Assembly (NCBI GenBank): GCA_002402725.1
Contig: DHGL01000020.1
Coordinates: forward strand, 1-30,421
Direction of reading: 5' to 3'
DNA from: Anaerolineaceae bacterium UBA4799
GTDB lineage: Bacteria > Chloroflexota > Anaerolineae > Anaerolineales > Anaerolineaceae
Length of the DNA: 30,421 nucleotides
The translations under genes were made by a program, and so were the position numbers. The notes beneath the pieces are model-generated. The model was not told where the DNA came from. It did not search any database and was given only the letters and a program-made list of their open reading frames with translations. This document shows, piece after piece, positions 6,823-14,080 of this stretch (positions are counted from its first letter, which is position 1; every line of letters begins with the position of its first letter).

Positions 6823-9135
6823 TTGTTTAACCTCGAACTCTATCCCATGCACCTGCGCGACGGCAAGGTACTAGAGACCCTGCCGGGGCTTATCGCGCTG
6901 GCACCTCCGCGTAAATGCGCCAGAGGGCGCGAGTTTGACCAATTGGTCGCGCACGTAGACTTGAGCGGGAAAACCAGCACAACGCCTGAAGCCATGAACG
7001 AATGGATGCTGAAAAAAGCCGCTTTGTTCTACAACACTCCCGGTTCTACCACCAATGCCATGCGCATGATGGCTGATTCCATTAACAATGAACTGCTCGA
7101 CAGGAACCTGAAGAAAGCCGCTGAAAACCCGCAGGTGACTGGTACGCTTTGCATGGTGGTGTTGCGCAAGGATTTGGTTTATTCCTTGATCATCGGGCAG
7201 GGGCGCATCTTTATTCTGGAAGGCGAAGCTGTCATCGAAATGGCAGACCATGAGAATCACGCGCGTGGGTTGGGGGTAAACCAGTCGCTAACCTGTCTCT
7301 TTTCACAAAGCAATATCAGCAGCGGCAGCGCGGTACTCATTGCTCCGCTGCCCAGCCCGCAATGGGTCCCTCCCTACCTGGCAGGCGGCGGCACGCTGCC
7401 GGTGGATGTGCTTGGACGCAGATTGTTAAACCAGCACCCGGCTGACCTGCGCGGCGTGCTGCTGCACCTGGCAGAGGGCAACGGTAAAATTACCAGCAGT
7501 TCCCTTACCCGGATGACTCTCACGGACGAAGTGGTGATGCCTGTGGCAACGGTAGCACCTGAACCGGAAACCACACTGCAGCCGGCATTGATCGACCTGG
7601 GGCAGGTAGTAACGAATCTTCCCCAGACTGGAAAACATGGAGCCTCACGGGTTGAAGCAGGCAACACTGTGCAACCGCTTAGAAAGAAAACAACTGCTGC
7701 GCATACTCCCGCCGCCGTAATGGGAAAGAAACCGAGAGTGCAAGAAATAGCCGTCCGCAAGACAGGCGCTTCCGTCAGACGCAGCAGAACTCCCGGAGCA
7801 CAGATCGACCGGGAAAAATTAAAAGCCCAGGTGGGCAGTGCGGTAGATGCTGTGGATGAAGTTCAAGAGAAAGTGAAGCGGGGAAGCTCATCATTCTTCG
7901 CAAAACTGTTCCCTGCTGAAAGTGGCACACCCCGCTCGCTGCTGCTGTTGCTCGCCATCGTCATCCCGCTGGTGGTTGTGGCGGTAGCGGGTTTGGTTTA
8001 CATTCGCAGCGGTAGAACGCAGCAATTCAATTATTACTACCAGCAGGGGCAGCAGTATTTCATCCAGGCTGAAGCGCAGCAGGATGACGAGATAATGCAC
8101 CTCTTCAACCTGCAGGCTGCCATGATGTACATGGAAAAAGCATCGGAATTTGGCCAGACGACTGATTCCATTGCCTTGGGCGCTTCCATCCAATCTCAAC
8201 TGGATGCCATCCAGGGGGTGGCGCGGCTGGAAATCGCTTCTCTGAACATGAACGAAGTGCTCACTAAGGCAAATATCACGCAGATGGTGGCGACCACCAA
8301 TGACCTGTACCTGCTGGATGGTCAATCTGGCAAGGCGCGGCGTTACTCGCTCTCGGGCAACACTTATGTCAAAGATGATCTCTTTGATTGCGGTCCCAAC
8401 CCGGATAACCCGGTAAACAGCATTGGCGCATTGGTGGATATTCTCCCTCTCCCTGCCGGGAATTCATTCGGGGCGACGCTTTTCGGGATCGATGCTTATG
8501 GCAACATTGAATTCTGCATCCCCGGAAAATCCGGCACCATTTCATCGCTCATCGCGCCAGACGTGGGTTGGCAAGGGATTAAGGCTATTTCGTTGTACCA
8601 GAATTACCTGTATGTGCTGGACCCCGGGAATAACGGTGTATATGTCTATCCCGGTGAAGGCATCCTTTTTGAGGAAAAACCCACACTGTTTTTTGATAAC
8701 ACCATCCCTGACCTGCAAAACGCCGTGGATATGGAGGTCAACGCTGACGAACTTTATATTCTACGCGGTAACGGTGAAATGGTCGAATGCACTTATAGCC
8801 ATATGAAGGATTATAAGTTGACGGAATGCGAAGACCCGGCACCGTACAGCGATATGCGCAACGGGAACGAACCGCAGGCCATCAATTTTCCGGATGCCCA
8901 GTTTGTGCAAATGCGTCTGACCGCCGCGCCTGACTCATCCATCTACTTATTAGACACGCACGGCAGCAGCCTGTTCCACTTCAGCCTGCAGCGCAACCTG
9001 CAGAAGATCATCCAACCCCTTTTCGTGGATTCGGGCTACCGGCCGAAATTAGCCGCCAGCAGCGTGGCCATCTCTCCAGGCAAGATAGTATTTCTGGCGT
9101 TTGGCAACCAGATTTATTACGGACCATTACCCTGA
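6823..9135 (+). CDS. Membrane protein: PP2C-like pseudo-phosphatase head, one TM helix, probable beta-propeller tail
   Basis: 770 residues. Residues 1-225 have the strand/helix rhythm of a PP2C phosphatase (helix ADSINNELLDRN, strands LCMVVLRKDLVYSLIIGQGRIFIL), but the acidic metal-binding motifs normally at the first strand and at DG are not recognisable, so it is probably inactive. A basic, Pro-rich linker follows. One transmembrane helix lies at about 371-393. The C-terminal 370 residues show repeated short strands (NDLYLLD, NYLYVLDPGNNGVYVYP, DELYILRGNG, SSIYLLDTHG) typical of an NHL/YVTN-like propeller, predicted outside the cell. A TTG start is chosen because AAGGA (6812-6816) precedes it by 6 nt; the next ATG (6847) has no ribosome site. 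It may be a sensor or scaffold; the function is unknown. Confidence 0.6.
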   Translation: MFNLELYPMHLRDGKVLETLPGLIALAPPRKCARGREFDQLVAHVDLSGKTSTTPEAMNEWMLKKAALFYNTPGSTTNAMRMMADSINNELLDRNLKKAAENPQVTGTLCMVVLRKDLVYSLIIGQGRIFILEGEAVIEMADHENHARGLGVNQSLTCLFSQSNISSGSAVLIAPLPSPQWVPPYLAGGGTLPVDVLGRRLLNQHPADLRGVLLHLAEGNGKITSSSLTRMTLTDEVVMPVATVAPEPETTLQPALIDLGQVVTNLPQTGKHGASRVEAGNTVQPLRKKTTAAHTPAAVMGKKPRVQEIAVRKTGASVRRSRTPGAQIDREKLKAQVGSAVDAVDEVQEKVKRGSSSFFAKLFPAESGTPRSLLLLLAIVIPLVVVAVAGLVYIRSGRTQQFNYYYQQGQQYFIQAEAQQDDEIMHLFNLQAAMMYMEKASEFGQTTDSIALGASIQSQLDAIQGVARLEIASLNMNEVLTKANITQMVATTNDLYLLDGQSGKARRYSLSGNTYVKDDLFDCGPNPDNPVNSIGALVDILPLPAGNSFGATLFGIDAYGNIEFCIPGKSGTISSLIAPDVGWQGIKAISLYQNYLYVLDPGNNGVYVYPGEGILFEEKPTLFFDNTIPDLQNAVDMEVNADELYILRGNGEMVECTYSHMKDYKLTECEDPAPYSDMRNGNEPQAINFPDAQFVQMRLTAAPDSSIYLLDTHGSSLFHFSLQRNLQKIIQPLFVDSGYRPKLAASSVAISPGKIVFLAFGNQIYYGPLP

Positions 9136-9148
9136 AGTCAGTTGGTGG

Positions 9149-10348
9149 CTAGGCAATTACACTGAGCGGCACCGGGATGAAGGTGAGCAAAAAGATCACC
9201 AAGGCGATGAAGCCCAGTGCTTTCCGCAGCGGGTCAAGTTGGGTGATTTGGTCGAGCGGTTCCGCATAAACCCTGCCAAAGAGGAAAACCAGCACTGCCC
9301 ACAACCACCAGCCTGACCAAACAAAACCCAATCCCACCAGCGCAACCAGAATGAACGGAAGTATCCTGCGCGACCACCTGGTACCAAACAGCAATTGGAA
9401 GATGTGACCACCGTCGAGTTGACCGGCGGGGATGAGATTGAGGGAGGTGACCAGCAGACCAGCCCAACCTGCCCAGGCGACCGGGTGGATCATTACATCC
9501 AGCCCGCCCAGCGGGAACGGACGGCCAGTGAAGAAATAACGCAGCCAGTAAAGCAGCGGTGTTGCATCACCATAACTGGCCGGCTGGGGCAACAACTGCC
9601 CGAAGCTGATGTATTTGAGCAGGAGATAGGTAAGGGAATTTCCCTCCATCTGGATGCCCTGACCGGGCGGGAAATTCAGCGGGATCGTGTCCAGGCGGGA
9701 GAGTGACAGTCCGATAAGGATTACCACAATGGAGACGATGTAACCGGCGATAGGTCCGGCGATACCGATGTCCATTAAGACGCGCCGGTTACGCGGGACT
9801 TCTTTCATGTTGATGAAAGCCCCCATGGTTCCCAGCGGGGTGAAAGGCAGCGGAATGAAAAACGGCAGCGTGACATGCACGCCGTGAGCGCGCCCGGCAA
9901 AGTAATGGCCAAATTCGTGGGCGGCGAGAATAGCGAGCAGGCTGACGGCAAATGGCCAACCCGCGCGGATGAGTTCCAGCGCGGCGGTTAATGGCTGCGC
10001 AGAGAGTTCACCCTCAAAACTGGTTAACCCGCCTGAAACGAGCACACTTACCAGAGTGAGCAGGAACATAATCAGGTTGACCAGCGGGCGGCCGGGCTTT
10101 GGGGTGGGCAGGGCGTTAACCAGGTAGATTACCTGTTGTTCGTCCTCCACTCTGAAGAGGGGAACGAGCTGGTAAGGTTTGACCATTGCAGTCAGCTGGT
10201 CGTAGGCGGCTGCTGAGTCCTGCTGCACCAGGCGCCCGCGGTAACGTACGCGGTAGGCCTGCTGGGTTGTGCCGTAGGTGATATCTTCGATTCGGAAAAC
10301 CCGGCGCACGATGTTATCCAATATTTCTGTGTTGTCGCTTAAGTCCAT
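9149..10348 (-). CDS. Site-2 protease family (M50) membrane metalloprotease
   Basis: 399 residues. An N-terminal cytosolic domain of about 85 residues precedes a multi-helix membrane core. Zinc ligands are visible in HEFGH (residues 144-148) within a transmembrane helix, and the third ligand in NLIPAGQLDGGH (about 304-315), the second M50 signature. The loop with PFFIPLPFTPLGTMGAF between the helices is also typical of the family. Site-2 proteases cut substrates within the membrane, often anti-sigma factors or signal-peptide remnants; the target here is unknown. GGAG lies 5-8 nt before the ATG. The gene begins only 24 nt after tRNA-Sec and has no separate visible promoter, so it is probably transcribed with the tRNA. 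It converges closely (13 nt) on the propeller-protein gene. Confidence 0.88.
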   Translation of the reverse strand: MDLSDNTEILDNIVRRVFRIEDITYGTTQQAYRVRYRGRLVQQDSAAAYDQLTAMVKPYQLVPLFRVEDEQQVIYLVNALPTPKPGRPLVNLIMFLLTLVSVLVSGGLTSFEGELSAQPLTAALELIRAGWPFAVSLLAILAAHEFGHYFAGRAHGVHVTLPFFIPLPFTPLGTMGAFINMKEVPRNRRVLMDIGIAGPIAGYIVSIVVILIGLSLSRLDTIPLNFPPGQGIQMEGNSLTYLLLKYISFGQLLPQPASYGDATPLLYWLRYFFTGRPFPLGGLDVMIHPVAWAGWAGLLVTSLNLIPAGQLDGGHIFQLLFGTRWSRRILPFILVALVGLGFVWSGWWLWAVLVFLFGRVYAEPLDQITQLDPLRKALGFIALVIFLLTFIPVPLSVIA

Positions 10349-10372
10349 TTCTGCTCCGTGTTAAATCGTAGG

Positions 10373-10466
10373 CGGGAATGGATGGGAGTCGAACCCACCG
10401 CGGCCCGCATAGCGACCCGCCACCGATTTTGAAGACCGGGGAACCCACCGGGACTCATCCACTCCC
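10373..10466 (-). tRNA. selC: Selenocysteine tRNA, anticodon UCA
   Basis: A 94-nt RNA with the signature of tRNA-Sec: an 8-bp acceptor stem (GGGAGTGG with CCATTCCC, one G-U) and a 6-bp D-stem (GAGTCC/GGGTTC) closing a 4-nt loop. It also has a 5-bp anticodon stem with loop CUUCAAA giving UCA (bases 10432-10430), a long variable arm, and a 5-bp T-stem with loop TTCGACT. Discriminator G73 is present; CCA is not encoded. The gene implies that the organism decodes UGA as selenocysteine, which also needs SelA, SelB and SelD encoded elsewhere. No gene in this window has an obvious in-frame UGA. Confidence 0.96.
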
Positions 10467-10473
10467 GCGGTTA

Positions 10474-10502
10474 AGAATACCGCAGCCGATTTGATTTGGC
10501 AA
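10474..10502 (-). promoter_or_regulatory. Promoter of tRNA-Sec and the downstream protease gene
   Basis: On the minus strand TTGCCA (10502-10497) and TATTCT (10479-10474) are separated by exactly 17 nt. The -10 ends 7 nt before the mature tRNA 5' end, so transcription would start at or within a base or two of the tRNA. No terminator separates the tRNA from the protease gene. Confidence 0.7.
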
Positions 10503-10533
10503 GGTAGATGCATCAACAGGTAGATGCATCAAC
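10502..10533. repeat. Perfect 16-bp tandem duplication
   Basis: AGGTAGATGCATCAAC occurs twice without spacer (10502-10517 and 10518-10533). Each copy contains the 8-bp palindrome GATGCATC. It lies between the PAP2 stop codon and the tRNA-Sec promoter, touching the -35. It could be a recent slippage duplication or paired protein-binding sites. Confidence 0.8.
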
Positions 10534-10548
10534 CATTTGCGCTTGAGA

Positions 10549-11094
10549 TCAAAAAACGAATGGGAAGGTCGTGGTCAACCAGGGCGCCAACTGTAAAACT
10601 ACAACCCCAGCGAGGATGCCTACCAGCATGCCTGCGATGACATCCGAAAAGTAATGCACGCCCATCCACACCCGTGCCAGGCTCACCAGCGGCGCCCATA
10701 CAAGCATGAGCAACCCGAACCACATAGGACCGATGGCCAGGGCGATTACTGCTAGCATGGCAGTTCTGGCGGCGTGGCCGGAGGGGAAGGAATGCGGGTC
10801 AGTGTTGCGGTAAATAGCCCCCCATTTGCCCTCAGGGCGGCGTCTGCGGATGGTGAACTTAATGAAGAGCACCACCAGCGCCAGGCCTACCGCTCCGGCG
10901 GCCATCAGTGCTGTCATGCGGTGCCATAAGCCGTCAGAGAAAAGCCAGAGGATGAACAATCCCAACAGGATGAACCAGGAGTCGCCGGAATGAGCGAGAA
11001 AAATCGCGAAGGGTTTCAGCCGCGAATCAGGATTGGTCAGGCGCAGGCGGTCGGTAATTTTTATGTCCTGCTGCAGCAATCGTTCAAGTCGCAT
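10549..11094 (-). CDS. PAP2-family membrane phosphatase
   Basis: 181 residues with about five membrane helices. All three motifs of the phosphatidic acid phosphatase type 2 family are present: KFTIRRRRP (motif 1, K...RP), FPSGHAA (motif 2, with the catalytic His), and ARVWMGVHYFSDV (motif 3, nucleophile-activating His and Asp). Family members remove phosphate from lipid phosphates such as undecaprenyl pyrophosphate or phosphatidate on the outer face of the membrane; the substrate here is not determinable. It is the third gene of a minus-strand operon, 9 nt after the nucleotidyltransferase gene. Motif 3 begins with Ala in place of the common Ser, a tolerated variation. Confidence 0.9.
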   Translation of the reverse strand: MRLERLLQQDIKITDRLRLTNPDSRLKPFAIFLAHSGDSWFILLGLFILWLFSDGLWHRMTALMAAGAVGLALVVLFIKFTIRRRRPEGKWGAIYRNTDPHSFPSGHAARTAMLAVIALAIGPMWFGLLMLVWAPLVSLARVWMGVHYFSDVIAGMLVGILAGVVVLQLAPWLTTTFPFVF

Positions 11095-11103
11095 GAGGTA
11101 ATT

Positions 11104-11868
11104 CTACCGTAACAGGTCCCGTTCAACGATGCTATGCTGGAACGGTTTATCCACATCCATGCCGATTTCAGGGAAGGGCATTTTCACGGCTTTACCCTTG
11201 ATGCCCAATCGGTGACAAACGCGGGAAGCCGCTTCATCCAGCGTCAACCTTCCCGCAATCAACATCAGCAGGGTTCCCCAACCGATCATCGATGCCTGTT
11301 TAATGGGGTTTTTGCGATTGCGAATCAACCCGGACCACGCGCTATCGGGATCGAGAGCGGCCTGTTTACGGATGCAGTTCACGTCTCCGCCGCAGACCTG
11401 GCCATCCTGTAACTTGACGTACGTACGCCGTGAACCCGGGTAACGGTTTTCCATCGTGGTATTTTCAACGACTGAATAATATACATCAAATTCCCTGGCG
11501 CTGAATAAGCGGATACACGTATCAATGATTTCCGCTGTAACTGCGGGGATATCTGCAGAGACTGTTAACATGTGGCTGTCGGCAGGGTTTGCCTGCAAAA
11601 AATACGCGGCACCCCGTTGGATGTTTTGCAGTAATGAATCGGTATCTGGCAGAAAACTGAGCGCTTTCCCACAATGCAGACCACAAGATTCATCCAAGCC
11701 GATGACTGCCACGGAGTCTATCAGTTCAGCACCTGAAAGCGCATCCAGCACCCACTGGGCCATAGGCTTACCAGCGATGGGGACCATTGATTTTGGCTGG
11801 TCACCAGCGAGTGGGTAAATGGGATTGGCTTTGGAAAAGCCGCCGCCTGCGAGCACGAGTACATCCAT
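11104..11868 (-). CDS. MobA-like nucleotidyltransferase family protein
   Basis: 254 residues. The N-terminus VLVLAGGG plus the downstream QPKSMVPIAGKPM gives the Rossmann-like NTP-transferase signature (Gly-rich loop, then the conserved Lys of the P-K motif). TVSADIPAVT (about residue 103) supplies the metal-binding Asp. Families with this fold transfer nucleotides to molybdopterin, sugar phosphates or 2-phospholactate. The preserved pattern is closest to MobA-type or 2-phospholactate-guanylyltransferase-type enzymes, and the actual substrate cannot be named. Its ATG directly follows the TAA of the upstream gene, so translation is probably coupled. Confidence 0.75.
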   Translation of the reverse strand: MDVLVLAGGGFSKANPIYPLAGDQPKSMVPIAGKPMAQWVLDALSGAELIDSVAVIGLDESCGLHCGKALSFLPDTDSLLQNIQRGAAYFLQANPADSHMLTVSADIPAVTAEIIDTCIRLFSAREFDVYYSVVENTTMENRYPGSRRTYVKLQDGQVCGGDVNCIRKQAALDPDSAWSGLIRNRKNPIKQASMIGWGTLLMLIAGRLTLDEAASRVCHRLGIKGKAVKMPFPEIGMDVDKPFQHSIVERDLLR

Positions 11869-12786
11869 TTATAGCTCCTTTACCTGCGGGATTAAAGGGA
11901 TTTTCTCGATCATTTCTTCCATCAGATTAAAGTAATCACCCGGTTGCGCGTAATTCACGGGGTCTTTTCTACCGAGCGCAGCAATAATTGCGGCTTCGAT
12001 CATATTGGTGCCGAACGACCGTCCATCGATGATCGGCGTGGTGGTGATGAGGTATTTGATACCCGCTGAGCGGAAGAAATCCTGGTCGGCAGCGGTGGTG
12101 GTGTTGGTGACGATTACCTTGCCGGGGAGCTTATCTGGCATATGACGCCAAAGATAGTGGCAATCACCGGCCACCACGGTAGCCCACTCGAAGTACTCGG
12201 TGAAACGCGGCTGGCGTTGCGATTGTTTCTCTCCGGTGGGGTACAACAAGGAGAAGGGCAGCCTGCTGAGAACAGGGAGCAGGACATTTGCCAACCTGTA
12301 GAGCGTTTTACGGCTGCGCACGGGCAATCCCAGACCGAGGGCGAACATCACATCACCAAAGACACACTGGTAATTGTCATCCAGAAAAGCCTCGGCGCTC
12401 CCCCAACGGTCCAGCGCTACAGCGACGAAAGCCTTTTTCTCTTTCACATAACCCGGAAGACTATCGTTGATGACATGAGTAATTTTCTTCTCAAGGGTCA
12501 TCTTTAGACCTGTGCCATCGACGACCGGGGTTTGATGAACATCTTTTATAAGCGATTGTACTGAATGCATGGTAGTCCATTTGTCTCCCACCATGATGCC
12601 AAGCAACGCCCCACCGACGCCGAAAGCATCGACTTTTCCATCCAACTCAGCGTACAGATTGGCGGCTTTTTGCATGTCACCATCAGTACCAAGGCGTTCC
12701 ATGCGGATCGTCTCTCCGAGCAGTTGGATATCGACGGTTTTATTGCGGCTGGAAGAACCAAGGCTGATGCTGACGGCTCGTTTCAT
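11869..12786 (-). CDS. Conserved protein of the family annotated as quinate 5-dehydrogenase
   Basis: 305 residues, soluble. The opening VSISLGSSSRNK, the following RLGTDGDM and the VDAFGVGGALLGI segment match, from memory, a family found in anaerobic Firmicutes and Chloroflexi and annotated as quinate/shikimate 5-dehydrogenase. I know of no biochemical proof of that name and see no standard NAD-binding GxGxxG, so the activity is doubtful. Other clear conserved stretches are VDGTGLKMTLE and TTTPIIDGRSFGTNMIEA. It heads the three-gene operon with the nucleotidyltransferase and PAP2 phosphatase, which hints at a role in making or recycling a phosphorylated metabolite or lipid. AGGT precedes the ATG. 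Confidence 0.6.
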   Translation of the reverse strand: MKRAVSISLGSSSRNKTVDIQLLGETIRMERLGTDGDMQKAANLYAELDGKVDAFGVGGALLGIMVGDKWTTMHSVQSLIKDVHQTPVVDGTGLKMTLEKKITHVINDSLPGYVKEKKAFVAVALDRWGSAEAFLDDNYQCVFGDVMFALGLGLPVRSRKTLYRLANVLLPVLSRLPFSLLYPTGEKQSQRQPRFTEYFEWATVVAGDCHYLWRHMPDKLPGKVIVTNTTTAADQDFFRSAGIKYLITTTPIIDGRSFGTNMIEAAIIAALGRKDPVNYAQPGDYFNLMEEMIEKIPLIPQVKEL

Positions 12787-12901
12787 TATTACCTCAATAT
12801 TTATAAATTTTGCTAAGAACTAGCAGGGTTTCTATTTGAAAACATGCTTCACCCCTTAAAACACGGGAACCGAACTTTAGAGGTGATAATTTCGCCTGGG
12901 A

Positions 12902-12907
12902 ATTATA
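12902..12907 (-). promoter_or_regulatory. Possible -10 element of the three-gene minus operon
   Basis: A perfect TATAAT reads on the minus strand (12907-12902), 115 nt before the ATG at 12786. No good -35 stands at the right distance. This would leave a leader of about 110 nt. Low confidence. Confidence 0.3.
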
Positions 12908-12937
12908 ACCTTTATCCTCATAAAAATTCCGCTTGAT

Positions 12938-12981
12938 ACGCTTTGACACGCTTTGACAGCTTTGCCGCGCCACGCTTTGCA
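12938..12981. repeat. Short tandem repeats of ACGCTTTG
   Basis: ACGCTTTGAC is tandemly duplicated (12938-12947, 12948-12957); a diverged copy (AGCTTTG) follows at 12958, and ACGCTTTGCA recurs at 12972-12981. They lie in the 491-nt intergenic region between the divergent quinate-dehydrogenase-family and hydrogenase operons. That region otherwise shows AT-rich promoter-like sequence and no convincing gene. The repeats could be regulator-binding sites or simple slippage. Confidence 0.6.
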
Positions 12982-13093
12982 GCGCCATAGAAATCATCTA
13001 AAGAAATGCCGCAATCCTGGCAACAGACTTATCTCCTTCTTTTCCCTGTCCGTCTCGCACCATGGTGATGTTCCCCTGATGATTCATCAAGAA

Positions 13094-13123
13094 TTGCCAA
13101 TTCCACATCGCCAATTCTATAAT
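13094..13123 (+). promoter_or_regulatory. Likely promoter of the hydrogenase operon
   Basis: TTGCCA (13094-13099) and a perfect TATAAT (13118-13123) are separated by 18 nt. The -35 is identical to that proposed for tRNA-Sec. A second TATAAT at 13145-13150 has only a weak -35. The expected start near 13130 leaves a leader of about 150 nt before the first hydrogenase gene. Confidence 0.6.
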
Positions 13124-13140
13124 TACGTAATTGTGATTAC
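13121..13140. promoter_or_regulatory. Palindromic candidate operator in the hydrogenase promoter
   Basis: AATTACGTAATT (13121-13132) is a perfect 12-bp palindrome overlapping the -10 and reaching the expected transcription start. GTAAT/ATTAC (13127-13131, 13136-13140) forms an overlapping inverted repeat with a 4-nt spacer. A factor bound here would block polymerase, so repression is the natural guess; the factor is unknown. Confidence 0.45.
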
Positions 13141-13277
13141 CGAATATAATATACAGGGTTCAGTGGTTGGAAAACAGGTTAATCTATCATGTGAGGTTTT
13201 GATTGTAAACGCATGCAGCGTAGAAGCACGCACCGCAGAAAAACCTGGTTCAATTCCCTTTTACATTGGAGGAGGGT

Positions 13278-13769
13278 ATGATTTATTATCTCTTGGTCGG
13301 AGTGGGCATCCTGGCTTGCGCCGTCCTGTCCGTTAGCTCCCGCCGCCTGTTGATCTCCGCAATCTGGTTGGCGTTAACCAGCGCGCTGGTGGCGGTGCTG
13401 ATCTACCTGTTGGGAGCGGCGCACATCGCGGTGATCGAATTAAGTGTCGGGGCGGGGTTGGTCACCGTGCTCTTTGTTTTCGCCATCAATATCGCCGGCG
13501 AAGATACCTCAAGACTGAAAGCGCTTATTCCCGTACCCGTGGCAGTCGGCGCTGTAGTACTGGCCGTGGCGCTTGGGCTGGTGCTCATCCTGCGGGCGAA
13601 TTCAGGCATGGCTCTCACCGCCCCGGAGCCTGAGAACTCCGTTATCTTATGGCAGTCGCGTTATGTTGACCTGCTGCTCCAGGTGGTGCTCATCTTCGCG
13701 GGGGTGCTGGGTGTAATCGGGTTGCTTGCCGATAAGGCTAAACCACATCACGAGGAGGGAACAGAATGA
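13278..13769 (+). CDS. Group 4 hydrogenase membrane subunit, NuoJ/MbhD-like
   Basis: 163 residues, about five membrane helices. The segment RLLISAIWLALTSALVAVLIY, followed by HIAVIELSVGAGLVTVLFVFAI, is the pattern of the NuoJ/MrpB-N/MbhD family, including the conserved Glu in the middle of the second of these helices. Such subunits link the hydrogenase module to the antiporter-like ion channels. The ATG at 13278 is chosen over an in-frame TTG at 13266, because GGAGGAGG (13268-13275) lies directly before it. It is the first gene of an 11-gene hydrogenase cluster and overlaps the next gene by 4 nt. Confidence 0.8.
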   Translation: MIYYLLVGVGILACAVLSVSSRRLLISAIWLALTSALVAVLIYLLGAAHIAVIELSVGAGLVTVLFVFAINIAGEDTSRLKALIPVPVAVGAVVLAVALGLVLILRANSGMALTAPEPENSVILWQSRYVDLLLQVVLIFAGVLGVIGLLADKAKPHHEEGTE

Positions 13770-14077
13770 ACCTTCCTCTGCCATTGATCATCCTTATCAC
13801 CATATTCTGTCTGGCCGGCACGGGCTTGTACTGCCTGTTGATTACCCGCAACCTGATAAAAGTTGTAATCGCGCTCCAGTTGATGGTAAAGGGGGCGGTG
13901 CTGGCGTTCATCCTGGCTGGCAACCTGAACGGACAGATGAACACAGCCCAGACCCTCGCGCTTACCGTAATTGTCGCTGATACGATTGTCGCTGTGGTGG
14001 GGCTGGCGCTGGCTGTGCAGATCCGCCTGCGCACCGGCAGCCTGGATATAAAATTCCTTTCGAGCCTTAAGAGGTAA
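13766..14077 (+). CDS. Group 4 hydrogenase membrane subunit, NuoK/MrpC-like
   Basis: 103 residues and three membrane helices, the standard size for NuoK, MrpC/MnhC and MbhG. Conserved features are GLYCLLITRNLIKVVIALQLM in the first two helices and AQTLALTVIVADTIVAVVGLALAV in the third. The third helix is closer to the Mrp/HyfE version, with its TVIV core, than to complex I NuoK. It probably contributes charged residues to the ion-translocation axis. The start overlaps the end of the preceding gene (ATGA), indicating coupled translation. Confidence 0.85.
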   Translation: MNLPLPLIILITIFCLAGTGLYCLLITRNLIKVVIALQLMVKGAVLAFILAGNLNGQMNTAQTLALTVIVADTIVAVVGLALAVQIRLRTGSLDIKFLSSLKR

Positions 14078-14080
14078 CCC

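Noticed and set aside
6691..6852. 54-residue N-terminal extension of the ATPase
   Set aside because: It would cross the TATAAT promoter and the start of the divergent gene, while a near-ideal GGAGGTGG precedes the inner ATG at 6690.
9395..9706. 103-residue ORF opposite the M50 protease gene
   Set aside because: Lies entirely antisense to a gene with clear catalytic motifs; typical shadow frame of GC-rich coding sequence.
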